Position numbers and translations under genes: made by a program
Notes under the pieces: generated by a model
What the model was told of the DNA's origin: nothing
The model's database searches: none
What the model saw: only the letters and a program-made list of their open reading frames with translations
Assembly: GCA_958347955.1 (NCBI GenBank)
Contig: CATVXH010000015.1
Span: 1-52,707, forward strand
Direction of reading: 5' to 3'
Source of the DNA: an uncultured Sutterella sp.
Lineage (GTDB): Bacteria > Pseudomonadota > Gammaproteobacteria > Burkholderiales > Burkholderiaceae_F
DNA length: 52,707 bases
Shown here: piece after piece, positions 15,869-25,128 of the stretch
How the letters are laid out: each line of letters opens with the position of its first letter
Position numbering within the stretch: position 1 is the stretch's first letter

Positions 15869-16465
15869 TTACCCCGCGAATCGAATGTTTTTGTTAATGA
15901 TTGGAGCAGGACTTTGTTCGGCAGGATCAAAAAGCCCGTGGGCGTTGTAGAGCATGTACGAATTGGCCACTTGAGAGGCGCCGCCCAACAAGGTCGTTCC
16001 AAACACATCCCATTTGTTTTGCTTTTGAGCCTCAGCCATTAGAGCCTGACCCTCATAATTGGCCGCCTGCATACGCATACCCCAAGCCTCACGGCGGGCG
16101 TTGGCCGTCATCTGGTTTGAGTCAATCTCTTTAATGATGTCGGTAGACGCTTGTAGCTCCGCTGCCGATCCTTCGCCCACGGCGATACCATTGGCTGCCA
16201 AAGCGGCCCGCTGGCTCGCCTTCGTTTGCCCTGCCTTCATAGTCAGGCGCACCTGATCTTTGGTGTTGGCATGAAGTCGGCTTGCTGCCTGCCACTCCAT
16301 CATCTGAGCATTCAATCGGGCTATGTTGGCCTGCGACTGAGCGATCGCATTTTGATGACGCGTTATGCTCAGTGAGCCAAAAGCGTTGACGGTGTTGGCA
16401 ATCCCCTGAGCAATTAGGGATCCATAGCCGAATTGTTGTCCGCTGGTTAAATCATTCCAAGCCAT
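15869..16465 (-). CDS. Small internal virion protein (gp14-like)
   Basis: A 198-residue protein with a Gly/Ala-rich start (GYGSLIAQGIANTVNAFGSL), a long helix rich in Gln and Asn, and the loop RAALAANGIAVGEGSAAELQASTDIIKEIDSNQMTANARREAWGM. That loop is a hallmark of T7 gp14-type core proteins (ALAANGVAVGSGS...). First gene of the core block, 45 bp after late motif copy 3, with GGAG before the ATG. Expected to be ejected into the host envelope during infection. Confidence 0.82.
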   Translation of the reverse strand: MAWNDLTSGQQFGYGSLIAQGIANTVNAFGSLSITRHQNAIAQSQANIARLNAQMMEWQAASRLHANTKDQVRLTMKAGQTKASQRAALAANGIAVGEGSAAELQASTDIIKEIDSNQMTANARREAWGMRMQAANYEGQALMAEAQKQNKWDVFGTTLLGGASQVANSYMLYNAHGLFDPAEQSPAPIINKNIRFAG

Positions 16466-16509
16466 AAAAAAATCTCCTACACGCGCAGCACTTTATCTTT
16501 CGATTTCGT

Positions 16510-16521
16510 GCACACGCGCAT
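16510..16521 (-). promoter_or_regulatory. Late-block motif, copy 3 (internal core block)
   Basis: ATGCGCGTGTGC on the minus strand, 45 bp before the gp14-like start. A partial second copy (GCGCGTGTA) lies nearer the gene at about 16478-16488. Confidence 0.6.
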
Positions 16522-16569
16522 AGGAGACAGCAGGCCCGATGCTAGAGCAGAGCGGGAGACTAAAAATAT

Positions 16570-19290
16570 TTACGAAATTTCTACCGTTGTCGTCACGGAG
16601 ATGATCTTTAACGGCAAGGGGTTTTCCTGCCTAATGCAGACTTGCCCGTATTTATTCCAAACACCAACAATCGGTAAATCAATTTCATCATTTATGGGAT
16701 CAGGTGGATTACCCGCATATTCAATTGAACGAGCCGGATATTCTGTCAGATTGTCAAAGTCTGGTCCCGCCTTAATGCCTGATGAGTTAATCACCCTGAG
16801 GCTAATTGAGCGCACGTTCTTTTCGTGACCTGAGCCATAACCACCGTCCTGGAGGGCAACCGCCACCGGCAGCGTTTTGGCATCCGCCGTGAAAGGTATG
16901 CCCACGTGTACATAGTTAGATGGCATTTTTAACGTCACTTTGCCGTTTTCTACAAATTGATATCCTTCGACTGAACCATCAGAGACAACACAGACCCTTT
17001 GTCCCTCTAGCCAATCAAGACCGCTCACCTCTGTTGTAGCATCACCAACATATGTACCGGAACTGTCTAGGAATACGGATCGATCAAGCGTTGTGTACTG
17101 CCGTTGATTCATGCGCTCGATGTAGTAATGCTTGCGCCCAGTAATAATGCGCTCGACCACACAGTAAAGAATATCCTCCTCACCCTCAGCAACAACGCAA
17201 CATGAGCGGAATAGCCCGTTGTCTGTCTCAATCGTGCTAAATCCTCCAACCTGTTGTTCAGGGACATAGGTCATTGCAATCAGATCGCCCTTATCATTGA
17301 TGGCCCAAACAATTGGCCAAGGTGCCTTAGCGTAGGCCAGGTCCACAATCTGATCGTTATCGAAAAGGTGCGAGGCCCTCAAGCAAACGTCGTTTGAAAT
17401 GTAGCCCCCTGCCTCATATGAGTATCCGCACTCCCGCAAATGCCCTCCGCGAGAAGCGGCATAGATCATCGTGTTTGCCACCACCAACGGCTGGACATTA
17501 TTAGCCCCGATATATGATTGTGGCCGAACAGACATTGAGGACGGCGTGATAGCATCAGAGTTAAGTGGTGAAATACGCCATTCAGCTGCAGCGGTTAGTG
17601 TCATGAGCTGCTGCAAGGGGACAATATGCTGAATACGGTTAGCGTCACGCGCAGCCACACGCACGGCAATGCGGTCGTCATCTTGGCTCGGCAGCGAGAA
17701 CGACATATCGCTTTCCGTACCAGACTTTGTAGCCCACATATTGGATGGCTTAGTGTAAGTGCCTGCAAACCATCGCCTTTGCTCAAAATAAGATACCGCG
17801 CTCGGGTAGTCTCCCGATTCACTAACGTTTACTTTAAAAGTCGCGCCAGATCCGGATTCGCTGACAACTTTTATCGTTGGATTAGTGTACCCGGACCCAC
17901 CAGAAACAACATTAACGGCGATGATTTTCCCATCACTGATAACTGGACGGAGAACCGCACCGGATCCTGTTTCATCTTCAACTTCGAGAGAAATCGATTC
18001 GGCCGCTCCCTGTACGCCCAAATCGCAATAACCCATCACATAACCTTGTGTTGCGCTGAACTGACTCCAAATATAAAGTCTTGGTTTAATATATCCCGAT
18101 CCACCGCTTAGGATTTCAATGCTGTCCAACCTTAAATACCAATTGTTATATCCGGTTTGCGTCCAACGGCAGCGAACTACAGCACCAGAGCCATTACCTT
18201 CCAAGTCATACACTCTATAATAATTTTGATCCCAGACACGCAGAGCGGTAGAAAAAACTGCAGGGAAGTAATACTCAGGGAGTACATTCAGCGTCCCTGA
18301 ATTTGCTACGATATTCCCGCTGTTTATGTCTAAAACAGGCTCAAGGTCTAGATCATCATAGTATGTATAAAAAGGATCGTTCGGGTTAATGTTTACAAAA
18401 ATTGTATTAGGAATCAATGAAACGGCGCGCGTGCCGTAATACCCTTCACCCTGCGTCAAAACTTCAACACTGGAAATGCCGCCTGCGTTCAGAAAGACAT
18501 CGTCATAAATAGGCGGGGTAATCGAAGCATCGGGATCGATGTTTTCATCTTTAATCGACAGTCCATCGGTTTGACCGATATACCCCCAGATACCGCCTTC
18601 GTTTCGGTAGACACGATAAAGACCTGCGCCATCAACAGCATCCCATGTAATCGTGTTACAGGCACCATCCCCATAGGGATAGCAGTCAATCTCAAAGCTT
18701 TCGCTCCGAGCGGACTCCTGAGATCCATCCGACAATAAGGCGGTTACTGCATACTCTCTAGTGTATTTGCCTCCACCCGAGCCAGTCGTGGTGACTTTAA
18801 GGTTAGTCGGCGCCGAGAGCACTGAAGCAAAGTTAATCTGTTCAAGACGCCAATCTGCCGCACCGTACCGCCTTAACTCAGCTGGGTGATATGAAGGATG
18901 AACTAACGTCAACACGTCACCAGACTGCACATAGTGAATGTCAAAAACATCATCAATGGAATACGGCGTTTCCACTTCGTAGGGATCTCCATCACTATCT
19001 AAAAGTGTTTGTCCTTGAGTGTGGAAACGAATGTACTTATCGCCGAATTCCAGTACCATTGTTTGATCATTTGAATATGTAAACGGAATCAAACGTGGCG
19101 CCTGATCCTGCTGCTTAGTTTTATTGACATAAGCAAAGCCTGGACGCATTGTGATTGGTCCTTGAGGCTCAACAAGGAAATTCTTACATGTGGCTAAGCC
19201 TGTCTGATACTTGCCGTCATCAATGCGTGCGTACAGTGACGGAGCGACTTCGCCGCCGTTAAAAGACCGCTGATAAATCTTCACCGCCAT
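16570..19290 (-). CDS. Tail tubular protein B (nozzle, gp12-like)
   Basis: A 906-residue protein read from MAVKIYQRSFNGGEVAPSLYARIDDGKYQTGLATCKNFLVEPQGPI. This start is typical of T7 gp12-like nozzle proteins in temperate podoviruses. Residues about 170-260 contain an FN3-like repeat (APTNLKVTTTGSG, TREYAVTALLSDGSQES, TWDAVDGAGLYRVYRNEGG). The rest is beta-rich with repeated GSGY/GSGA turns. ATG 19290 was chosen over the in-frame ATG 19302 because it begins just after the previous stop. It forms the tail nozzle to which the fibres attach. Confidence 0.88.
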   Translation of the reverse strand: MAVKIYQRSFNGGEVAPSLYARIDDGKYQTGLATCKNFLVEPQGPITMRPGFAYVNKTKQQDQAPRLIPFTYSNDQTMVLEFGDKYIRFHTQGQTLLDSDGDPYEVETPYSIDDVFDIHYVQSGDVLTLVHPSYHPAELRRYGAADWRLEQINFASVLSAPTNLKVTTTGSGGGKYTREYAVTALLSDGSQESARSESFEIDCYPYGDGACNTITWDAVDGAGLYRVYRNEGGIWGYIGQTDGLSIKDENIDPDASITPPIYDDVFLNAGGISSVEVLTQGEGYYGTRAVSLIPNTIFVNINPNDPFYTYYDDLDLEPVLDINSGNIVANSGTLNVLPEYYFPAVFSTALRVWDQNYYRVYDLEGNGSGAVVRCRWTQTGYNNWYLRLDSIEILSGGSGYIKPRLYIWSQFSATQGYVMGYCDLGVQGAAESISLEVEDETGSGAVLRPVISDGKIIAVNVVSGGSGYTNPTIKVVSESGSGATFKVNVSESGDYPSAVSYFEQRRWFAGTYTKPSNMWATKSGTESDMSFSLPSQDDDRIAVRVAARDANRIQHIVPLQQLMTLTAAAEWRISPLNSDAITPSSMSVRPQSYIGANNVQPLVVANTMIYAASRGGHLRECGYSYEAGGYISNDVCLRASHLFDNDQIVDLAYAKAPWPIVWAINDKGDLIAMTYVPEQQVGGFSTIETDNGLFRSCCVVAEGEEDILYCVVERIITGRKHYYIERMNQRQYTTLDRSVFLDSSGTYVGDATTEVSGLDWLEGQRVCVVSDGSVEGYQFVENGKVTLKMPSNYVHVGIPFTADAKTLPVAVALQDGGYGSGHEKNVRSISLRVINSSGIKAGPDFDNLTEYPARSIEYAGNPPDPINDEIDLPIVGVWNKYGQVCIRQENPLPLKIISVTTTVEIS

Positions 19291-19292
19291 GA

Positions 19293-19958
19293 TTACACCC
19301 ACCTAGAACGAAGTTGAGAGGCAACATAGGGATAACGGCGCCAAACTGAATTTTGAGCATCCGCCGTTTTCGCCTTGGATAATGACTGCTCATACACTTG
19401 ACGCAAATTCTGAGCCATTGTTGAAGCAGCGTCCGAGCGTTTGATCGGCCCCACAAGATAAACCGCGAGCCCAACAACCAAGCACTCAATAAAATATGTC
19501 GGGAAAAGAGCGGGCACGTCTTTATATGCCGTGTACTGCACAAAGGCATCATCAACATTCGTCAACAATATTCTGTTTTGCGTTGTCGTTGAATATTGGA
19601 TTTCGTAGTTCTTCGGAATCTCTGGCGACCACCTAAAACTCATATCATCCAATTCTTCGTCCGTCGCAGCATTATTGATCGCTGCTACTCGCGTGACTCG
19701 CACGCAGTCAGCAGGCAGCGAGTACGCAAACTTATACCCGTAAAGTTCTGAGTCAAAGCTTGCGAGTTTGCTCAGCCGAGCTCGAGTCTGAGAAAAACTC
19801 CAGTCATACTCTTCGAATAAACGCCGCAAGGCGATTGGATAGTATCGCGAGCACTGGGCCGCCCAGTCTGAACCATCGGGAGGATTAAGCCCCGTAATAG
19901 ACCCCCGTTCGCCCAATTGAGTGATAGCGAGATTACAAATATCAACATTGGTTGCCAT
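19293..19958 (-). CDS. Tail tubular protein A (gp11-like)
   Basis: A 221-residue protein. The helical N-terminus (DICNLAITQLGERGSITGLNPPDGSDWAAQCSRYYPIALRRLFEEYDWSF) is the classic signature of the gp11-type gatekeeper/tail-tube ring that joins portal and nozzle. The C-terminal helix is also typical. It sits directly before the nozzle gene, as in T7-like and BPP-1-like phages. Confidence 0.88.
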   Translation of the reverse strand: MATNVDICNLAITQLGERGSITGLNPPDGSDWAAQCSRYYPIALRRLFEEYDWSFSQTRARLSKLASFDSELYGYKFAYSLPADCVRVTRVAAINNAATDEELDDMSFRWSPEIPKNYEIQYSTTTQNRILLTNVDDAFVQYTAYKDVPALFPTYFIECLVVGLAVYLVGPIKRSDAASTMAQNLRQVYEQSLSKAKTADAQNSVWRRYPYVASQLRSRWV

Positions 19959-20016
19959 ATATAAATATGGGGGCCGATTAAGCCCCCACCTCCATCTCAG
20001 TTACTCGAACTTTCGT

Positions 20017-20430
20017 TTAAGCAATGGTCGAAGCGAACGGAAAATCTGCTTTTTCGCGCGGCGTGTCCGGGCTGACCGTCAAGAAGGCCGTTACCTTGAC
20101 TGCGGAGTCGGCGGCTGTCGGCTTGATTGTCAACTTGAGATAACGCGGCAAGCTCAACGGCAGGAGCATATTGATATGCTTGCCGTCAACCATTTCGGAC
20201 TCAGGAATCGTGAACGCCATAACTTCTTTGAACTCACTGTTATTAGCAGATCCCTGAACGGAGACGGTTGTAGCCTTCGCGGTCGATTGCGTACCGGCGA
20301 TGATTGTCACCAATGCCAACGGAACAGAAAGCAAAGTGGTGTCATCAAGATCAAGCGTATTCGTTGAATCGTTTGACGCAGCACTTAAAGCCAAGCCGTT
20401 GCAGAACTCCAAAGATGTATCCATCAACAT
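20017..20430 (-). CDS. Capsid cement-like protein (Bbp16-like)
   Basis: A 137-residue beta-rich protein (LEFCNGLALSAASNDSTNTLDL, LSLPRYLKLTIKPTAADSAVKVTAFLTVSPD) following the capsid gene. Size, position and the PRYLKL...VTAFLT finish match Bbp16-type cement proteins that decorate the BPP-1 capsid. GGAGAG lies before the ATG. The assignment is from pattern and synteny. Confidence 0.75.
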   Translation of the reverse strand: MLMDTSLEFCNGLALSAASNDSTNTLDLDDTTLLSVPLALVTIIAGTQSTAKATTVSVQGSANNSEFKEVMAFTIPESEMVDGKHINMLLPLSLPRYLKLTIKPTAADSAVKVTAFLTVSPDTPREKADFPFASTIA

Positions 20431-20448
20431 AATGTGTCTCTCCTATCT

Positions 20449-21450
20449 TTAAGCGGAAGCAACGACCGTTTCTTCCGTGCTGATTGCGTCGCAATCTTTA
20501 ATCGTCCAGTCAAAGAACTTGACTTGCAGTTGGCCAGCGGCGTCAACTAACTTGAGCGCAGAGCTGGACTTGTTCATCGCAGCGATTTCAAGGTACGTCT
20601 TGACTTCCGTCGGGACGTACAAAACGCCGTTGTGACGATATTGAGGCTTGATTTGATTCTTTGCTTTAATCAACAGCTCAATCAACTTGCCATCGGCAAG
20701 AGTGCCGGAGTTGCCCAAAAGATCAGTCACACTGATATTGGCCACACGAGCGATTGCGCGCCAGTCAGAAACAGACAAGCCACACTGCCACTTGTAGTGC
20801 GTGCGATAGGCTTCGTATTGTCCGCCGCCAGCAGCCTGCACTGTGACTTGGCCCTTGTCAGTCGTCTTCAAGCCAGCTTGCGAGCCCTTCGGGAAGAGCA
20901 TCTTACAAGCGTCTTTGTCCCAACCAACGAAGTAGCAAGACGTCAAGCTTCCAGAGGAACCACCAGCCAAAATAATTTGCTCACCGCAAGCAGCCTTCTT
21001 GCTAGATAAGCGAGAGGCCAAACCTTCGAACTTTTCAGGCGTCTTCTTCAAATCGCCATAGAAAACCGTCTTTGCCATTTCCTGAGACATGGCTTCCAAG
21101 AAGGCTTTGTCCTCGTTAAAGCGAGCTTCGCGAGTGCCGCCATTCATGTCGACCACGTCGCAGTCAGGCTCGGCATATGCTTCCAAATTGCCGGTCTTTT
21201 CGACCACAGTGGCGGTCTTTGATTTAGACGGTTGAACGCCGCCATACAGCTTGCGCCAGGTAACATCCGGCAAACCGGTACGGACTACAGTCTTATGACC
21301 TTCGATTTGGTTGCATTCAACGAACGGAGCGTCATCCAAGATCGGATTGACTTGAGCCAAAGCCTCTACGATACGGAGATAAGCTCCGCTCGAATCAACA
21401 CGGCTGGCAACGTCAGCAAGCGTCAAATTGTGATTAGAAACAACTGCCAT
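20449..21450 (-). CDS. Major capsid protein (BPP-1 Bbp17-like)
   Basis: A 333-residue protein with the expected size of a HK97-fold capsid subunit. It contains FVECNQIEGHKTVVRTGLPDVTWRKLYGGV, an E-loop-like early part and a C-terminal domain with NQIKPQYRHNGVLYVPTEVKTYLEI. This form of capsid protein is known from BPP-1-like podoviruses and relatives. It follows the scaffold gene and precedes the cement gene, the standard order. Confidence 0.87.
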   Translation of the reverse strand: MAVVSNHNLTLADVASRVDSSGAYLRIVEALAQVNPILDDAPFVECNQIEGHKTVVRTGLPDVTWRKLYGGVQPSKSKTATVVEKTGNLEAYAEPDCDVVDMNGGTREARFNEDKAFLEAMSQEMAKTVFYGDLKKTPEKFEGLASRLSSKKAACGEQIILAGGSSGSLTSCYFVGWDKDACKMLFPKGSQAGLKTTDKGQVTVQAAGGGQYEAYRTHYKWQCGLSVSDWRAIARVANISVTDLLGNSGTLADGKLIELLIKAKNQIKPQYRHNGVLYVPTEVKTYLEIAAMNKSSSALKLVDAAGQLQVKFFDWTIKDCDAISTEETVVASA

Positions 21451-21463
21451 TTTTGCACCTACA

Positions 21464-22171
21464 TTACTTCAAATTAGATTTGTCATAGAGAGCACCCAGC
21501 GGGTCCTTCTCTGTAACCGTGCCGCCCTTCGGGAAATCTGCCTCGCCGAAAGCGCGACCGACACGAGCTAAGAGCTTGAGCACACCAGGGTGATTACCGA
21601 CCGGAGATTGCATGAATTCGAGAATGTCTTTGTCGTACTGACCGTCTGCATTCTTTGCGAATTTATCTCGCACTCTGGCGATATCTGCGGATGAGCGCAC
21701 CCAGTTATCGCCGCCGATCTCTTTGTCACTCATCGTTGCCTGTTTCCAGGCATCGGATTGAGCCTTGATGCTTTCCATTTGTCGTTGAGCCAAATCGGGG
21801 ACCACCTTATCCAAAAGGTGCTGTGCCTGCCCTTGAGACAAATTGAGCTCTTTTGCCACTTCTTTGAACTGATCGAGGGCACCGTTCTGGAATTCCATTC
21901 CTTCGGGTGCTTTGAAATCCTCATAAACCTCGGGAGCGCCCTCGGCTTTTTGCTTATCCTCGCCGGCTTTCACACCGTCAGATTGAGCGGAGGATTTATC
22001 ATCTTTCGGTTCAGAGCCTTCACCGTCCTTAGCGCCTTGAACTTCCTCTAAAAGAGTTTGATCATTGGATGGTGTGGCGGCTGTGACTTGCCCGTCCTTG
22101 TCGCCGCCATCGACCGGCGTAGCTTCACTTTTGTTTTCCGCTGCCGTGTCTTTGTTTTCTAGTTCGCTCAT
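21464..22171 (-). CDS. Scaffolding protein
   Basis: A 235-residue acidic protein. The first 90 residues are low-complexity and rich in Asp, Glu, Lys and Ser. A helical region follows (GALDQFKEVAKELNLSQGQAQHLLDKV, QMESIKAQSDAWKQ), with a C-terminal LLARVGRAFGEADF segment. This is the usual look of capsid scaffolds, placed between portal and capsid genes. It overlaps the preceding gene by 47 bp in another frame. Confidence 0.8.
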   Translation of the reverse strand: MSELENKDTAAENKSEATPVDGGDKDGQVTAATPSNDQTLLEEVQGAKDGEGSEPKDDKSSAQSDGVKAGEDKQKAEGAPEVYEDFKAPEGMEFQNGALDQFKEVAKELNLSQGQAQHLLDKVVPDLAQRQMESIKAQSDAWKQATMSDKEIGGDNWVRSSADIARVRDKFAKNADGQYDKDILEFMQSPVGNHPGVLKLLARVGRAFGEADFPKGGTVTEKDPLGALYDKSNLK

Positions 22172-22463
22172 AGCTTTCCTTCAACATCGATTGATAGAGT
22201 TCAGGATCGAGAAGCCTTTGCAAATCAATTCCGAATGATCGGCGACCTTCGTTGAACGCCATCGCCAAGGCGTTGGTGTTAAACGATGACGTGTTAACTT
22301 GCGACAAGTCGAGCAAGAAATACACGAGCTCACGCCCTTCTGTCGTTTGCATCAGCGAGCGCAGAAGGTGTTTTGTTCGATCAACCACTTTCTGACGCTC
22401 AAACTCTCGTTCTTCGCGCTCAGTGGCGATTTCGGCTGTATTGAAAGGATCTCTTTTTGTCAT
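22125..22463 (-). CDS. Bbp19-like structural-block protein
   Basis: A 112-residue helical, charged protein read from ATG 22463 (MTKRDPFNTAEIATEREEREFERQ), because the longer frame would run through the late motif. The core HLLRSLMQTTEGRELVYFLLDLSQVNTSSFNTNALAMAFNEGRRSFG fits the Bbp19 family of BPP-1-like phages. It lies between portal and scaffold genes, and its role in assembly is unknown. Motif copy 4 lies 28 bp upstream. Confidence 0.75.
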   Translation of the reverse strand: MTKRDPFNTAEIATEREEREFERQKVVDRTKHLLRSLMQTTEGRELVYFLLDLSQVNTSSFNTNALAMAFNEGRRSFGIDLQRLLDPELYQSMLKESYERTRKQRHGSGKQK

Positions 22464-22490
22464 GCCTGGAATTTTCGAGCACGTTTTTTT

Positions 22491-22502
22491 GCACACGCGC
22501 AC
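22491..22502 (-). promoter_or_regulatory. Late-block motif, copy 4 (capsid/tail block)
   Basis: GTGCGCGTGTGC on the minus strand, directly after the T tract of a terminator and 28 bp before the Bbp19-like start. Confidence 0.65.
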
Positions 22503-22534
22503 AAAAAAAGCCGAGGCGTGTTGCAAACCTCGGC
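22503..22534 (-). terminator. Terminator after the portal gene
   Basis: On the minus strand GCCGAGG and CCTCGGC form a stem with an 11-nt loop, followed by seven T. It separates the portal unit from the capsid unit. Confidence 0.85.
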
Positions 22535-22574
22535 AAAGTTGCCCTTCGGAAAAAGGCTCGGCTGCTTTTATTCG

Positions 22575-24266
22575 TTACATCCCAGTCATAGCTTGAAGCC
22601 CCTGAACGGCTTGACCCGCCATTGTTTCGTCACCAGACGGAACACGTCCGAGCTTAGATAGCGTGTCCGCGGCTTGAGCGTCTTGCTCTTGGTGCATAGC
22701 CTGCTGTTGAGCCTGTTGTTGGGCCTGTAATTGCGCTTGCGCCTCATCATCAGGAACGAGAACGGAAGGCGCAACAGAGTAGTAATCCGCAAATTCATTG
22801 GCGACATTGAACGAATTGATCTTATTCAGAATCTCGGGCTTGAACTGGGCGACTTGACCCACCATGCCTAGGAAGTTAGTCAGGCTTTGCGCTCGGATCG
22901 CACGCTGAGAGCGCGCCAGCATGGACGTGTACTCAATGCTCAGAGACTGCCCTTGAAGCTCCTGCGGAGCGGGCGGAATCTGCCCTGCACGCTGAAGAAT
23001 ATTGAAAGCGCGTTCGATAAGCGGACGCAAAACTTCGTGATTGAGACGTGAGAGCACTGGTCCCAACATCATCAGTTTTTCTTCGTGTCTTTCCGCGACC
23101 TCCGTGGCCGTCATGTTCTTCGTACCGCCCGCGAACATGAGGAACATATCCACGTTAAACGCCTGATTGATGCGTTGTTGAACTTCTTGAATGTTCTGAG
23201 TAATCGGCGTGATATTCATCGGCACGTTCCAAGCACTTACGGCTTGATGATTTGCTCCCGGCATATCAATGTAAGACTTTCCGCCAGGGAGAAAATCAAT
23301 CTCATTGTCCTTGGCGTTAACCGGAAGAATCAGCGGCGGCTCAATCGAGTAGTCGATGGCGTTGCCCTTTTGCAGCTCTTGGTGATTGAGCTGGCGCACA
23401 TCACCCAGCGCAACCATTCCCGGCGCTTCTTCTGAGTACACGTCTGATGCGGACGCGCCCCAACGGCCGACAACGGCGGGAAACTCGTTATAGCCAGACT
23501 CTTCCAAAACGCCAGAATCTTTTTCGCCGCCTTCGATTAAAACAACAACCGATCGATACGGCATGTTGAGATTGTCCGATTTGCGAGTATCACGCTCGCG
23601 TCTCGGCTCAATCGCATGAATCAATCTGAACTTTCGATCAATGTCATTTTGATCGTAGGCATTGATAACCGTCTGAGGTAACTTGTTTCGACCGTAGCGC
23701 TTAACGAGTTGTGTCGCCGTCATCGAAAAGCGGCGATACAGCGTGTCTGGCTGTCCTCGGTAGTCAACGCCTATGCAGTACTCACCTACCACCAAGGGAT
23801 TACAATAGAAACCGTCTCTCGGATCCTCAATGATGACGTTCGCAAGGATGCCCATCGTGCCTACCTCACGCCAGCCGTGGTGCAAAGCCTGATAGGTATT
23901 CGTGCGCTGGAAAGCCATCTCTAAAATTCTTTGGACTTGATCGAGCCAAATCTTTACCGCCTGAGAGGAATCCAAATCAGGATCGCCGGTCGTTAAGGCG
24001 AACCACTGAGAAGACGGGTCCGTCATGCCAGACATCAAACCGGCAGACAGAATATTGGCGGCTCGCGTGGCTGTGTTGTTGTAGATCTTGTTCCAGCGAT
24101 CCCGAGACAAATCGCCATGCTGATCCAACTGTGAATCCAGAAAACGCCCAGAAGCAGGCGTAATCGCTTGCGAAATGGCGCGCCACTGAGGTACATAGGG
24201 CTCACGCTCTTGTTTGAGCTGCGCCCACCTTTGCAAAATCTCGTCACGTAGCTTTTTACGATCCAT
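22575..24266 (-). CDS. Portal / head-to-tail connector
   Basis: A 563-residue protein of the podovirus head-to-tail connecting family. It has the early motif YVPQWRAISQAITPASGRFLDSQ, SQWFALTTGDPDLD, GWREVGTMGILANVI, the late TEVAERHEEKLMMLGPVLSRLNHEVLRPLIERAFNIL and a Gln-rich C-terminal tail (QAQLQAQQQAQQQAMHQEQ). Twelve copies would form the ring at one capsid vertex through which DNA is packaged. Confidence 0.93.
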   Translation of the reverse strand: MDRKKLRDEILQRWAQLKQEREPYVPQWRAISQAITPASGRFLDSQLDQHGDLSRDRWNKIYNNTATRAANILSAGLMSGMTDPSSQWFALTTGDPDLDSSQAVKIWLDQVQRILEMAFQRTNTYQALHHGWREVGTMGILANVIIEDPRDGFYCNPLVVGEYCIGVDYRGQPDTLYRRFSMTATQLVKRYGRNKLPQTVINAYDQNDIDRKFRLIHAIEPRRERDTRKSDNLNMPYRSVVVLIEGGEKDSGVLEESGYNEFPAVVGRWGASASDVYSEEAPGMVALGDVRQLNHQELQKGNAIDYSIEPPLILPVNAKDNEIDFLPGGKSYIDMPGANHQAVSAWNVPMNITPITQNIQEVQQRINQAFNVDMFLMFAGGTKNMTATEVAERHEEKLMMLGPVLSRLNHEVLRPLIERAFNILQRAGQIPPAPQELQGQSLSIEYTSMLARSQRAIRAQSLTNFLGMVGQVAQFKPEILNKINSFNVANEFADYYSVAPSVLVPDDEAQAQLQAQQQAQQQAMHQEQDAQAADTLSKLGRVPSGDETMAGQAVQGLQAMTGM

Positions 24267-24290
24267 GGCAAACCACCGCCCTTTAAACTC

Positions 24291-24599
24291 TTAACCGAGG
24301 CGATTGCCACGACCGAGATTTAATTGACTGTTATCGACACCGCCTGCGCCAGTCAAAAGGGTTGAACCTCCCGACAGCATACTGTCCGTGTTGCTCTGCA
24401 AAATACCTGAGACGTCAGCGGCATTTTGATTCTGTCGACGCTCATCAGCACGGGCTTGTTCAGCCTGCCTGCGAGCCTGATCCTCTGCTTGTCGCGTGGC
24501 TTGTCGCTGCGCCGCTGTCTGTCGATCAGCCGCTCGAGCTTGCGTATAGCTGCTTGCAAGAGCGAGTGCGCCACCAATAAGACCGGAAACGATACCCAT
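24291..24599 (-). CDS. Small Ala/Gln/Arg-rich structural-block protein
   Basis: A 102-residue protein starting MGIVSGLIGGALALASSY; the upstream part of the open frame overlaps the GNAT gene and is unlikely to be used. It has a hydrophobic start, a long helix rich in Ala, Gln and Arg (RQTAAQRQATRQAEDQARRQAEQARADERRQ), then SGGSTLLTGAGGVD and LGRGNRLG at the end. Small genes with a TLLTG-GV pattern occur beside portal genes in related podoviruses. The function is unknown. Confidence 0.65.
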   Translation of the reverse strand: MGIVSGLIGGALALASSYTQARAADRQTAAQRQATRQAEDQARRQAEQARADERRQNQNAADVSGILQSNTDSMLSGGSTLLTGAGGVDNSQLNLGRGNRLG

Positions 24600-24603
24600 G
24601 TTC

Positions 24604-25053
24604 TTACTCCTCTGTTTTTGCCCAGTACACGCGATCTGTCGGCGTGAACAACCGGGCAAAGAGTTTTGACAATCGCGAGCCCTCCGGCGCTGAAAAATAC
24701 ACGCCGACGGCCCAATGTTCTTTCGCCATTTCCTTTACCTTGCCGATCAATCGAAGTCCTGCTGGCCCCTTGCGTTGTTCTTTTTTGATGAAAAGAGCAT
24801 CGCAGACGCCGATTCTCGCCGAGTAGTGAGGGTGCTCACTGAGTATCATCGCTGCAAAGCCGATCATATCTTCACCCTCGAAAGCCCCGACACAAAACGC
24901 CAGTCCTTGCTCTTCAAGCATCAAGTACCTGCTGCAGTTAGGAACAGCGACCCCGAGATCAGCATTTCCACTCTCTTTTGCATACTCGATGCAAAGATCA
25001 GCGAAAAGTGGATGATCGAAAAGATCAGAAAAAGAAATGGCTTTTAGTTTCAT
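24604..25053 (-). CDS. GNAT-type acetyltransferase
   Basis: A 149-residue protein. The strands AFCVGAFEGEDMIGFAAMIL and ARIGVCDALFIKKEQRKGPAGLRLIGKVKEMAKE fit the GNAT fold, with QRKGPAGLRL at the acetyl-CoA pyrophosphate loop. Such genes are common between terminase and portal in podoviruses, but their substrate is unknown. First gene after late motif copy 5 (28 bp). Confidence 0.75.
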   Translation of the reverse strand: MKLKAISFSDLFDHPLFADLCIEYAKESGNADLGVAVPNCSRYLMLEEQGLAFCVGAFEGEDMIGFAAMILSEHPHYSARIGVCDALFIKKEQRKGPAGLRLIGKVKEMAKEHWAVGVYFSAPEGSRLSKLFARLFTPTDRVYWAKTEE

Positions 25054-25080
25054 GATGGGGATTTTGAATCCCTATTGCCT

Positions 25081-25092
25081 GCACACGCGCAC
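25081..25092 (-). promoter_or_regulatory. Late-block motif, copy 5 (GNAT/portal unit)
   Basis: GTGCGCGTGTGC on the minus strand, 28 bp before the GNAT start. On the plus strand it fills the 16-bp spacer of a weak promoter-like pair, TTGCCT and GATAAA, facing the lipoprotein gene. Confidence 0.65.
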
Positions 25093-25128
25093 AGGCGATA
25101 AACTGAGAGAAACATCAGAGGTGGAAAA